From Centropus unirufus (Eukaryota; Chordata; Aves; Cuculiformes; Centropidae), in NCBI GenBank assembly GCA_013397695.1, contig VYZI01000033.1:575092-639091 (forward strand): a stretch of DNA of 64,000 bases. The letters are read 5' to 3'. The notes beneath the pieces are model-generated. The model had not been told where the DNA came from and searched no databases. It was given only the letters and a program-made list of their open reading frames with translations. The first letter of the stretch is position 1. Every line of letters begins with the position of its first letter. Positions 47,641 to 60,260 of this stretch are shown piece by piece. Position numbers and translations under genes: made by a program.

Positions 47641-50531
47641 TTAAGGGGCAGGAGTTCTCCAGTCACAATTGTGTACAGCTTTAATAGCTGAGGGAGACTA
47701 TGAAGTCTGGATTTTATTAGTTATCAATATTAAGACCAGAAAGACCCTCATCTCAGTTCACCTGCCAGTAATGCCTGCCTAAAAATGTCATCCAGAGTTC
47801 TGCATCACCCTACTAAATAAAGGCACAAATACTGATGGTAACACTACTAAAGTGTAAGGAAGTTTCATATCTACAGCCCAAACTCCAGACAGGGAAGAGG
47901 TGACTTTAGAGGACCAAGACATCTTAGAAATCACAGAATATGTAAGAAACCATTTTAAAAAATAAAACTGTTTCTGAGATATCCACAGAGACAGATAGTC
48001 AAATTCAGCCTTTACTTCCTAAATCAGCTGCAGACTTACACTTAGACTATACAGAAGGAACTCTGGTGACAAGAATTTCATGCTGTGCTGTGACATACTG
48101 TTTTGGAATAAAACCCAGGTATTTAAAATTTTCTCACAAAGAACTACTTAAAAACACTCAAGGTCATTCATAATATCCCATTTTGATGTTAATGTTTTAT
48201 TTTGTGCTTGATATATAATCTATTCTGTTAAAGAAAATATAATAAAAATGTGGAAAATAATTTCAAGTCAATAATGAAACCCCAACAATGTTCAAATGGA
48301 TTATTTTGACAATATATCAGTTGTTTTCTTTTGAAAGCAAATTCAGGTGAAATCAAGTTGGATTCTTACTCTGTAATTTCATTTCAGCAGAACCATGACT
48401 TCTCAAAGAGGCAATTTTTTAAAATATCCTTGTGGCCAATTTGTCACGTGAGGTCCTATCCCTCTTGGCTTGTAGATGCCCCCCTGTCCCAGCAGCAGCC
48501 CTCTCAGTGTGAGGCCAGTGCTCTCTGCCCACTGAGCTTGCAGTGATGTGGCTCTGCTTTCTCATCAATGCCTGCACCTTTGGGCCACCATTGAAACTTG
48601 CATTCAGAAGGCCCACTTCTGAGAGCAGCACTTCATGACAAAAATATCCTTCTTCAAAGGCAAGATAAAACAAAAAATACAATCCTGATCTTTAAGAAGA
48701 GGCTGGAGGCTTTTTGTCATTAAATGGCTAAGAACTTAAGAACATATTCCTATGATTTTGCAGGGAAAGGCAGTGGTGTCACGCTTGCATTACTGCTAAA
48801 AATTACTGACACATATAAAAATAAATAAAATGCCACTTTGCCTGATATCTTTTAACAACTGGATGAATACTTGTGCGGTGGGTGGTAAGCTGAAACACAT
48901 CATATTTTATATGAGAACACTTAACTTCATGGGGACTGAGACAAAACACTATACAATCATGTCTCTAGGGTCTAATTTGACTGTAAGATTTAAATAACAA
49001 TACTATATCCCACTTGAACTTGAATGTGTTCTGCTCAGTGGGAAGGCAGCAAGAAACTTCAAAGTTCAGAAAGTGTATGCCAAAGCTGCGTGCTCACTTG
49101 TAAATGTCTTCTTTGACATCTGACAAAGTCCCTGTAAAAATATGGGACCAATGTAGTCAGGAACTGCTTTTGGTCCTCAAATATTTGTCAGGAAATGAAC
49201 TTTTCAACACTGATAGAAATATCAGTGTTGAGGTTGTTCTTTAATTTTTAAGGGTTAAATGCAAACTTCAAAAACTATTCCACAAAACAACTTGATACTG
49301 AAAATGCTAACCATACAAGAGAGAATACTTCAACACACAACACTGAAATGGGTATATGCCAGATACAGGCTGGTTAATTTCGGCAATACTGAGAAGTTTA
49401 AAAAAAAAGCATAGAGTGCACTGTGTTGCAATCATTTTGCTTTTGCAATGTATCCCCCTGGCTGGATACCAGTTAAATCTCATTCACCATCTGATGGGAA
49501 GTGGGATTCTTAGCTCTTGATTAACAACGTACAGTAGACTAGGACATCAATAAAACTCGGCAAACAGAGTAGCTGGAAAAAAAAATAAAGAAGAAATACT
49601 TGTAAGCATACGCTTATACAAGGAGTGATGTCTATTCTCCTTTGTTCTAATCTTCCACAAACATTAAAATAGAAAGAAATTCCATGAAAGCTGAGTGAGA
49701 TAAGAGCATGTAGTAGCACACTTATTTGAACCCAAATAGTTTATGTGGAATTTTCAAGTCAGAAAAAGAAGTAAGGTGATTTGAGACCTCAGGGTTAGTC
49801 CTGATTTTCTGTTATCTTTTTCATACTGTCTTCCTTTTTGCCTGTTGTAAAGATGAATGTCCATCAGAGTAGATGTTCAGCAAATTACGTTTCTGCTTTG
49901 CTTTGGATAAAATATTAAACAATTGCATGAAGTGAGTATCAACTTGAAAATATTCTCTCCACCTTCAATTTTTTTTTCAGTTTTTTTAGCAAAACATCAC
50001 ATCTCAGTCCTAGGCTCCCTTGTCTTCACAGACAGACCCCCACTACTCTTGTATTTCTCTGTCGCAGTTGTCTGGATCCACTTGATATCACTGATGAAGG
50101 ATGAAGCAAAAAGTACCTCTCTATCTCCATGTCAGACTCCAGCACTCATCATCAAAGCTGTTATGGGCCAATGGAAAACCTGGTTATGAAGGACTGAAAT
50201 GGGTACTAAGTTAAGCAGTTCCAATCAAATGACAGAACCTTTGAAAAAGGTTGCAACTAATATTTTAATAATTACTAGAGAATAAATGTTAATAAACATT
50301 AATGCTATTGATTATTAAGATCATGTGGAACAATGCATTCAGACACTTGAATTAGAATTATATCGGAACTTTTTAAATCAAAGGAGATAATCCCATCAGA
50401 AAGTTTGTCTTTCAAGACAAAAGGGAGAACAAAACCTAGGTAAATATAGTAAAAGATAGTGCCATAGGACTGGAGAACAGAAAGTACACTAAATGAGAAA
50501 ATATAAATGAGAATGTTTGGGCAAATATTAG
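47641..50531. other. Unique AT-rich sequence, nothing recognised
   Basis: No gene, CpG island or transposon with a recognisable motif. A short inverted pair, ACACTGATAGAAATATCAGTGT at about 49,208-49,229 in outline, forms a good hairpin with 9-base arms and is noted among the findings. Confidence 0.5.
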
Positions 50532-51540
50532 TTCATTAAACTAACCTCTAAAGTACACAAGGTTTTAGAAAAGATTTTGAAGGAACAGATAAACAAAGAT
50601 GTGGAGATAAAGGAAATAATACTTACAGTGCAATAGGAAATATAAAGAAAGAAGAGAGATCTAGGCAGACTAACTTAATAGCTTGCTTTGATAAGATAGC
50701 TGATTTTCTAGACAAAGGAAATGGAGTCGATCTCATCTGTCTAGGCTTTGGAAAGGCGCATGGTATAGTGCCACATGGGAAATTATTTGTTAAGCTGGAG
50801 AAGATAGGGATTAGTAGAGGAATTGAAAGATAGGTAAAAGACTGTCTCAAGAAACGACAGCAAAAGATAGCATTGAAAGGAAAAGTATCGGGAGGGTTAC
50901 CAGTTAGCAGTGGATTTCTTTATGGATCAGCCTTGGATCTGATCTTCGTCTTATTTCAGTTAAGACTGTGACACAAATATTAGGAATGTGGTGATACTAC
51001 ATAGGCCGGCACTATCAATACACAGGAGAGAAGGATATCATGCAGAAAAAGGCCGGATGACAGTAAAGACAGGTGTAATAGGAATGGGATGAGAAGTGGC
51101 GATTTGAAGATAATGAAGCCAGTCACTTGTTCCCAAATGAAGATAATGCATTTGGAAACTAATAACAAAAATTAAGGATCAGTTAGAAAAGACTGAGCCA
51201 GAGGGGGACCCCAGGTTAGTTGTCAGTCACAGTACAGCTGAGAGCAACCAGTGAGCTATTCCAGTAAAAAAGAGCACATGACAGATGCATCAGGAGGTGT
51301 ATTTTAGGTGAATAGAGGACTAGCTCCATTATAAAAAAATCTCTGATGAGACCTCACTACAAGCTCAGATACAGTCCTGTTACACAGTCTCAGGCGTGAT
51401 AAATTAAAACTGGACCAGGCACAGAGAAAGGTTAACCAAAATGATAAGGGAAATAGAGAGTAAACCAACAAGTGTGCCATTGGGGATACATGTAAGTATT
51501 GAGGCTGTCATCAGAAAAAAAGACCATTTAGCTTAACTCG
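50532..51540 (+). mobile_element. Ancient CR1-like LINE relic, plus strand
   Basis: Conceptual translation across frames, left to right, gives the reverse-transcriptase order of CR1-clade elements: LTSKVHKVLEKILKEQI (about 50,540-50,595), ADFLDKGNGVDLICLGFGKA (about 50,700-50,760), GIVPHGKLFVKLEKIGIS (about 50,762-50,816), a KGKVSG segment (about 50,877) and a remnant of the PQGSVLG box (about 50,920). Further right, the segment around ACAGCTGAGAGCAACCAGTG (about 51,234) and GAGACCTCACTACAAGCTC (about 51,346) fits the later RT/thumb part. Stops and frameshifts are frequent. This is an old copy, unlike the younger CR1 pieces at 22,772 and 40,255, and it is on the opposite strand. Confidence 0.75.
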
Positions 51541-54500
51541 TATTCAGGACAGATGCTTTCTTCTTCCAGACTATAGGAAGACTCTACCCTTTTTTGTCTC
51601 CTGTGTGATGGATATTATCAGTAGTCAGTGCTGACAATTGGTCAGACCACAGGGAGCTATGTACTTCTTTCAGGGAACTTGTCCCATCAGTGTGTATAAC
51701 ATTTTGAGCTAAATTTTAGCCCATCAGGCAGGAATCTTACATTTGTTCACATTTCGTCTGGTGCCTCCTAATAAGGAAACTGGGCAATAACAGCACACCT
51801 TTGTGACTGAATAAGTAGTGGAAATGGTAACAGTAGTGGTAGTTGTAGCTATACTGGTAGTAATAGCATCAGCAATCATGTCCTGCCTTTGCTTCCCAAT
51901 GTATTTGCCCTCTTTCTCAGCCGTGCTCTCTATTCCTTGTGCAGAGCAGTGAAAGAAGGCCAACAAAGTACTAAATCCAAGAAAAGTCCTATTGTGTAGG
52001 CAAAATAGATGGTCAGGACAAGAGTACAACAGTCAAGTTCTGGACCTGTTTTGGGGCCCTGCCAGTGGCCGTCTGTTGGCCAAGATCAATGCCCCACACT
52101 TCAAGATAACCACACCTCTCATTTCCCCCCTCAGTTTTGTATTCATTGGTATTACAAGCTCTTACCTCTATCAGAGTGGTACAAAGATAACAGATTATCG
52201 AAACAATACGGTTCCTCTTTTCCATAATCCTGACATGGACTGTGATGTTGTAGGTGATTCACTATTAAAAGAGCCCTATTAGCACTTTGGAAGTAAGTCA
52301 GCAAGGTTCCAGCCATCAAAATACGATCTTATTGCTTCATAATGAATACATATAGCCTTGCTTCTAAAAAACAGTTCTGCAAATTTTAATAAGTAAGAAA
52401 GAGTGGTGCGAAAAAAGCCTTAAAAACCCTTCAAAAACATTAGTAGAACAGACCCCCTGTTGCCACATTTTTAAAGAGAACCAGTAGAATTCTACCCAGG
52501 GATAGAAACAGCATTTCAGGTCCACAGTATCTACAGAAGACAAATACCTATTCTTTCCAGCTGTAACACCCGACAATTCTGGGCCATATTCTGCTATAGA
52601 TTTTCAGATTGTTCTCTCTGATAAGGGAAGTTCAACATAAAAATTGCTGGTGTGATATGTCCCTCACTCTGTCACAAGGCAGTGGCTGAAAGCGGGTTTG
52701 GTGTAAAACGACTGAGTCCAGTGTTTACGTACATAGAGGGTTTTCCATTTTAGGACAGGTACACCAAATGACTGTGTCACTCTGCAGGCAGGATGCCACT
52801 GAAATATACTCGTCACATTTAAGTGTATTATTTCAATTCAATCACTGCAAGCAGAAATCCTACTATCCAGCTTTTTTTTTCTGCCATTCTCCTGGCAGTA
52901 TATTTTTTGCAGTTTAAGAAATCATACAGAGATAATTAATAGGCAACAAAAATCCAAGGACTTAGGTTATCATTTCCCTTATTTTAAAGATAAGCCATTG
53001 CAAAGGAAAGGATGGGAGTGCAAAGACAGCATTCTCAAGAGAAGTGAACTGAGATGACATCCTGTGGAAAAAAAAAAGATGCCTTTTGGGCATGCTCTCT
53101 GTTAAACACTCCTTTTAGGTCATTTTGTAAGAATACCAAACTTTACCGCAAAATTAAATTGGACAACAGTAATTTGTCATCATTTAAGTAAACAAGCCTG
53201 GAAAGAGAGGAGTTCCAATATCTATCAAAAAAGACAGCTGTAGTCAACGGATTTATTTATAATATTATTTGGTAGCAAAGAACTTACCATGGCTGAATGT
53301 AAAAAAGTATTTTTTGATGAGTTTAAGAGATTAAGAAAAATCAGGCAGATTTTGACAGAGAATGGTGTGTAAATGAGAGGTGTTATCAGTCTGAATCTGG
53401 CAGCTCCATTTTTGTTATGGTGAAAAATATCAGTATTATTTACTAAGAAGATTAGGGCTGAATTGGAAGAGAGGCTGGTTGTTGTGTGGAGATTGAGATA
53501 AGATAAAGGATTTTACCTTCTATGCACAAGCCAAATGCAATACACACAGGACTGTTATCTCCAGCTCAGGCCTAGCAGAGGTATATTAAGATGTACATTG
53601 TAATTACCAGTGGCAGGAGTAGATTTCATAAAGACTATTTTAAACCCTAATAAAATACTGGCCATTAATTATACAGCTTTGAAATATTTTTCTTATTTAA
53701 TTGCAAAAGAAAAAAAAATCTACCTAATATTTGAAACTGATTCTTGCAGAGAAAGCACAAGCGGAGCAGGCAGTCTTCGCCTGATCTGCACTTGTTTTGC
53801 TGTCTGGCTTCATTCTGTGATTTGAATCACAGAGACAACTGAGACTGCTAAACACCTTCCTCATTTTCCCCCTGTTATTCAGAAAGCAAGATTAGCAAGG
53901 ACTGGGGAAGGTGGGGGCTGGATGTGGGGGGAAGAATAAATCTCCTTTCCATGACATAATTAATTAGTTCCAAAAATGAGCTGCACACTCATGAATCCCT
54001 CATGGCTGGTGGTGACAGTTCCAGCTCCCCAGCACACAGTGGTGTCCAGGAGGGTGCGAGGGGCAATATCCTTTTTACCACTGAGACGTATCCAAAGGAC
54101 AGGAGCAAATCATGCTGTGTCGTATGTTTAGCACAAGGCCACGTTGGGTATGCGTCAGAGCTCACCTGAGACTGCTGCTGTCACTAAGAGGAAACCAATC
54201 TGGTAGATTTTGGGGGGAAAAGTAAACCCCAAAGTCCCTGTTTTCCTGAAGATGATTATTATATATCCCGCAGTAGCAGCATACCCCACAACAATCCTGT
54301 TTGGCTCTTAAGCTTGTACTGGTAAGAACCAAGGATTGGAAGGAATCTCACCCTGCACAGGAACTGCTATGAGGCACTGCCACAGTGCATGTCCCCTCCC
54401 TGCCTCCATTGCTGCACCTGCTATGAAGAGTATCACAACCCTTCTTCAGTCCTGACCACCTCCTCACTATGGAGACCATGTCTATTTTCAAAAAACTTGC

Positions 54501-54989
54501 AAAAAACACTTCCATGTGGTGAAAGTCCAAAGTTTTTTTGTAATTTCCATTCCACAACAGCAAAAAGCTTACATTGTGTCCACATCTGAGTTTCTTTATT
54601 GCAATCCAACATAGTAAGCATAAGTAATATAGTAAATGTATGTGGTCATTAGCCCATCCTCTGTGCAGTTTACTATTTCTGTTACTGAAGGCCAACAAAT
54701 GTCCTTAGACTTCACAATCCTGAAGATTATACTTGAGTGTGTTTTGGCATTGTACTTCTGCTGGAAATTGTGAGGACTGCAGTTACACAGCTGGCTTTTC
54801 ATGCTATGGCTGCTATAAGCAGCTAATTAAATTACTACTGACTCTCCACTGCTCAGTGAGTTGTTTTGGTATCACCGCTTTATATGACCTTTAGTCCTGC
54901 TGTTAGTACAAGGCTGTGCAATTTTGCCCAACCAGCCCGGTCCGGTTCCTTGTAACTGGGAAAAATTGTGATGAGGTGTTAATGAATTA
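51541..54989. other. Unique sequence, nothing recognised
   Basis: No coding exon is supported. The interval 51,541-51,720 may be the decayed 3' tail of the preceding LINE, but I cannot align it. AT-rich stretches such as 52,800-52,860 and 53,140-53,290 contain homeodomain-like cores without standing out. Confidence 0.45.
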
Positions 54990-55015
54990 ATAATTGTGTC
55001 ACATAATTGTGTCAC
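54990..55015. repeat. Perfect two-copy 13-base tandem repeat
   Basis: ATAATTGTGTCAC occurs at 54,990-55,002 and directly again at 55,003-55,015. Each copy carries an ATTGTGT SOX-like core and a GTCAC half site. Local slippage is the simplest origin. Confidence 0.85.
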
Positions 55016-58000
55016 AAAACTGTGCAAAACCGAAGTATTGTTCATGAAGACACAATGTGGATACAGTCCTTCTAAAAACTATGTACTAGCTTTCTAAGGT
55101 ACCTTTTTCTCCACATGTGGGGGGCCCCTTCCAGTGCACATGTCAAAGTATCTACTGCCTCAAAATAAGAAGCTGAGAATGGGCTCCACTACAGAACTTG
55201 CATAATCCTGTGGCTTCCTTTCTTCAATCTAGAATGTTCTGTTTCTTGATATTTGCAGGAAGAGACCCCCCCAATATCAAAACACACAATTGAGTTTTCT
55301 CTTGTTTGGCATTAAAACTCTTACAGCCATTAAAGTCAAGACAATAGTTTCAAAAGACTCAGAGGCGTTGATCAAATCCAAGCAATTTACCAGTACAAAT
55401 GGAGTAGGAAAGTTATTGTGCAGCAGTTCTCTGAAGGAAGCTGGGCTTTGGATCTGTGTCTACAATGGCAATGTTTGGATGCATCGTGCCTCCACTGCTG
55501 TGGTCTGCTAGTCTCAGAAGAAACCAAAGTGTTAATTTTCAAGCAGAGGCTACAAATTGTAGCCACTTGGCTGTGTGAAGAGTTGGATCCATGGCTAATT
55601 TTGGTCTATATGATGCTACATTCAGCATACTAAGGGTGATGTAAATCTAGTCTATGACAGTGCAAATGTTAATTCATGCTTGCTTCTGTTTATGTTAATG
55701 GCAAAATAATTCCAACACTACTGGTGAATGCTATAGTGAACCACTGCAGGTAACTGCTTTTCTTAGTGGGTAATTTAGTTATTAGAAATACATCCTATTC
55801 GTCAAAACAGTCAAACCTTCCTTTGATTCCTGTCCCTGAGCCAGTGCAGATAGTTTCCTCTCTCTCTTTGGCTAGACAGCAATGTTCCTAGCATGTGTTT
55901 TTGAAAATCTGGCCCTGAATCTGTTTAGCAAGAATAATATTTAAACAGAAGTGGCAAATAATTCATTCAGCTTCATAAATGCCCAGAATAGATAAGGCCC
56001 AGAATCTGGGCTGTGGGAGGTCACTCAAATCAACAAAGTAATGCTCTTTCCCTATGCATCCAGCCAGTTTATCCTGAAATAAAACTGCAGTGTACTAATA
56101 GGCTAGGATCCATTAGAATAATTCATAGTTCAGTTCTTCTTTCTTAGTTACAGGTAGGCAACTAGTGTAAGAAATCCATTGCCTGTACAGCAAATACTAT
56201 ATTCTGTTGTAGAACAGTCATACATCCCTGAACATCATGCTAAACACAAAAATGATGTAGTGTTTTTCTAAACTGGATAAGTTGCACTTTAATGTGCTTT
56301 CTGGAAAAAAAGACCATTGAGAAAACAAATACATTTGTTCCATTTTCAGAAGTAAGTACCCATAGACTTCTGGCAATGTAGTACATGTTCAGCTTACCTT
56401 TATAAGCGGAACTAAACCACAGTACTTCATATTAATGAACAATCCATAAGCAAGAATATATGGTGAAACCAAAGGTACATTTAACTCTCCTACCTGTGTT
56501 TGTTTGTTTTTTTGGAATAAAATTGAACAAAATGACAAATTTCTTCAACAAAAAAGAAACAATTTTTCAAAACCAAAACGTGTAGCGGCTTTGGTGCTTT
56601 CACATGGCAGAAAGCTGCTGATGGAAAGTAAATATACAAATATTCCTTGGGCAAAGCCTTCTTGTCATTTCATGTTACAGGATTTCTTTACAGAGTTTTC
56701 TGCAATAAATTTTAGCATGTTGCATATGAACAAACACCCTTCCAGGACATCAGCACCTCTTCAAGACAAGGACAAGTAGAATCCATATGACCTAGAATAT
56801 TTCAGGGCAAAGTCCCTTTCTCAAGTACCACCATGCTCCCCAGCAAGTTTGGAGAGTAGAGTTTCTTTCTGTGTCTCAGGATCAGCATTCAGTGCAGGTC
56901 TGAAGGCAACATCAAGGGTTTCTTATAAGTCCAGAGTAGTTTTTAAATTACCCCTGTTGCAGATATCACTAGAGCATGTATGTAATGATGAACTAAAAGT
57001 GATGGAAAAAGAGTACCTTGCACATAATTCTCCTAGCATATTCCTGCTGGGTAATTGACATTAAAATTAAAAGCTTTGATGATCACTGACAATCTGAAAA
57101 AACTGACACAAAGTTTTATTGCTTATGACTGTGGATCACACTTTGGCTACATTCTCCATCTGAGAAATTGCAGTTATAGAAAAAGTTTATACTTTTGGTG
57201 GTTCACAAATACCACATTATCTTATTGGATCACTTGCAAGAAGGCTGGGTCTAATTTGAGCTCAATGGAGTTACTGGGAATTCTTTCTCCTTGATTTCAC
57301 TCAGTCTTGAACCGACAATGCTGTCAATAACTATGCACTTTTTGCATGGCACTGAGCACCCATTGCTGATTTTATGGTGCTGAGAGCATTCGCTATCTTG
57401 CAATATAAGGTCTTTAAAAGAAAGTTACTTTTTTTTTTCCTCAAAACAGAGCTTCACTGTTAGAAACACAAGTTACATAGCAGGTGTGCTTATGCAAGAA
57501 TTATACAGTGAATTCTAGAGAAAAATATAGTCATAAGAAAAATAAAATAAAAAGAAAAATATAAGTCATATAACTTGGTCAAAACAAATCTTTTTAGCAT
57601 GGTAAATACATTAAGAATGATTAAATCCATAATCCTCAGCACAGGAAGAAGATTTGGAAAAAAAAACTAGAGGATGAACAGTTGTATAAACCTAGAAATA
57701 CTTAAACGTAATTTAAGCTTACTTTGGTTCTGTTCTGGAATGTCTAGTGACTTGCAAAGCTTGCAGTTTTAACCTTAGCTACACAAGTCATTTAGCATGC
57801 TAAGGTCCTCTCCAAAATTCCCTGCCTGCACATACGCAAAAAAAATCTCAAAGGTCATAAAGCAGAATCTTGTTTCTAACTTCAGCTGAGAGTGACAACG
57901 TTGTTTCTGTCCTTGTGGGCTCAATGTGCTGTTTGGTTCTTGCAGAAAAGAGGATTCCTTACTGTTCCAGCTATGATTACATGCTCAGATACTATCTTGA

Positions 58001-60089
58001 TGGCTTTAGGAGACATCCATGTGTGCAGTGGGGTGAAACTGGTTGACACAAAATAATTTTTTTTCCAATTTGTTCCATTGTGACAGTAACTCTGACAGGA
58101 AGATGGTTTTGCATTCTACTGTAACCTTCTACCTGGTCAATAGTTCCAAGAAAATACAATGGATTTTTATAAGGAATTTTCTTCACGTATATATATCCAG
58201 TAAGTGAGATATAATTGCTCATGTATATGGTTTCTGCTGTGAATAATCTTATTTATTTAATTCTACAAAAATTATAAGTCTGCCACGTTTTTGTGGTTGT
58301 TTTATGTATTTATGTATAGATTAATTACATTGCAAATTGGTGACTTGTTGCATTTCATGTACATTTGTACTATTTTTTCAAGTACCACTGGTTTTTTCCA
58401 AAAGTATAAGATGTGATCTTGGCATGTGCTGAGCACCTCTGACAACCAGTTCTTGGCAGAGGGTGCTTTGAAGAACCTCAACAGTTATCTAGATACTGCT
58501 ATACAGCTTTTTCTTTTACCCCAAAGAAAAATGTCTTGAAAGGATAAAATAGATCAAATAATCCTTAATTTGAGTTATTGAATTACCTACTCCATCCCCA
58601 GTTTTGGTAAACCGTAATGAGATTTCTGGGGAAAGTGGTATTCCCAAAGAACCTCAACATAAAGAAGACATATTTGCCTACTTCAATAATCTGGTTCAGC
58701 CAAAGCCTGAGCACACTATAAAAGGTGTGGAGTGTTTTCTAAATCCTCATAGGTTTTAAGCATTCAATCATTTATGGGCTAATGGCTATTACACATGGAC
58801 AGGAGAACACTACTTTAAATGTTGTAAGCAAACTGGAACAAAACATCCCAAATCCTGATATGAATTTTAGAATTTCTGTGCAAATTTTGTGCCTGAAGAC
58901 TTCTCGTTATCAAATATAACTACAGTATGTTTACAGCATCCTTCCTTCCTGGAGCATGTCATAGGCACTGGTGTTTCACTAACGTTAACCAAGGTAATAA
59001 GGTAATAAGTAGCAGGTAGAGATTTAGCACGTGTTTGCAATAGTTAAGATAATAAATAGGTTTGATTCCATCAGCCTCCAGTCAATCTCAACTCCAGATT
59101 TTGTAGACATTTCTGATAATATTTCTTCACAGAGTTGTACGAGTAAATTTCTAAAGTCCAAACTCAGCGATCAGTAACATTTTAAAGCAAATATTGCTAG
59201 GGATTTTTTATTGAATGACAGAAAAATATCTCACATTTTCAACGCAGTGGGGTACTTGCATCTTGCAAATGTGAATAATAAACAAACAAATGCACTCAGT
59301 CAAGTGGAATGATGTAACAGCAGTCAGCCCTTCCAATTGCTTCACCCAATTTATGGTTGTTACATCAGATTTATCAGGATGACTCATCTGGATTAGAACC
59401 CAGACTTTTTGGGCTGTGAAGAGGTCTTCAGTCACATTCTTTGGATAGCTGAAGTAAAGTCATATGATAAAGATTGATCAGCACATCGAAAGCCTTTCAC
59501 TTAATTTCTTTTTTCTAATAAGACTGCATAGAATCTGAAGAAACACACAACCTTTGCTTTCCAACACAAGTAAGACAAAATTCAGGAGAGACAAAGTTCA
59601 GGAAATACTGAGGAACTGAAGTATTCAAGATATTTTGCATGGTTTCAGTGCTTCTTTCACACTCCAGCCCTAGAGCAGACAGAGATATTTCTAATAGTTA
59701 CTACTAGAATAGGCATCAAATATCTCTCTTTAAAACAAGCAGCAGGCAGCTGTTTGAAGAACCTACATCAAAGTAAAAAGACTTTGCGGTCTTCTCCACC
59801 CAGAAGGGCATGAATCTACCCTATCAGTTATGGCATAGAGATTTTGCCTGTACAGCAGCTGAGAAGTGTTCAGAAAGCACCTCACATGTGCTCTCCAAAC
59901 AACATCCTGGCTGCCTTCCATGCGTATGGAGAGCTCAGTCAAATCTCATTGGTTTTAGCTAACAGCTAACAAGAAATTTCCTTGCAATGTGAGGAATTCA
60001 CATCAGCGGCCAAGTGAAGACAGCTAGGATTAACCAGATGTCCACCAACCCAAATAAATCCACTCATCAGGATTTTGCAGAGGGCATAG
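55016..60089. other. Unique AT-rich desert sequence, nothing recognised
   Basis: About 5 kb with no CpG island, coding exon or identifiable transposon. GGTAATAA is tandemly duplicated at about 58,995-59,008. Confidence 0.5.
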
Positions 60090-60260
60090 ACACTTCAATT
60101 TGCCTATTTGACAAATTGTGCCTTTATGATATAATTAGTCAGTTTCCACACGGTAATTCTATTTCCAGTGCTCTCCATTGTTGTAAATAACGTAAATACT
60201 TATTGTATAAATTACTGATTGTCATTTTGCAAACAAAACCTTGGATGACATGTTTAGGAA
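60090..60260. promoter_or_regulatory. Candidate conserved non-coding element
   Basis: Repeat-free AT-rich block with GATATAATTAGTCAG at about 60,128, CCACACGGTAATTCTATT at about 60,147, CATTGTTGTAAATAACG at about 60,177 (SOX then FOX-like) and ACTGATTGTCATTTTGC at about 60,213 (TALE-like TGATTGTCA). The motif density is above that of the neighbouring DNA; function is inferred. Confidence 0.35.

Noticed and set aside
51992..52282. Plus-strand 96-codon frame overlapping two other frames
   Set aside because: Starts at a non-canonical codon position, overlaps open frames in other phases, and shows no domain.
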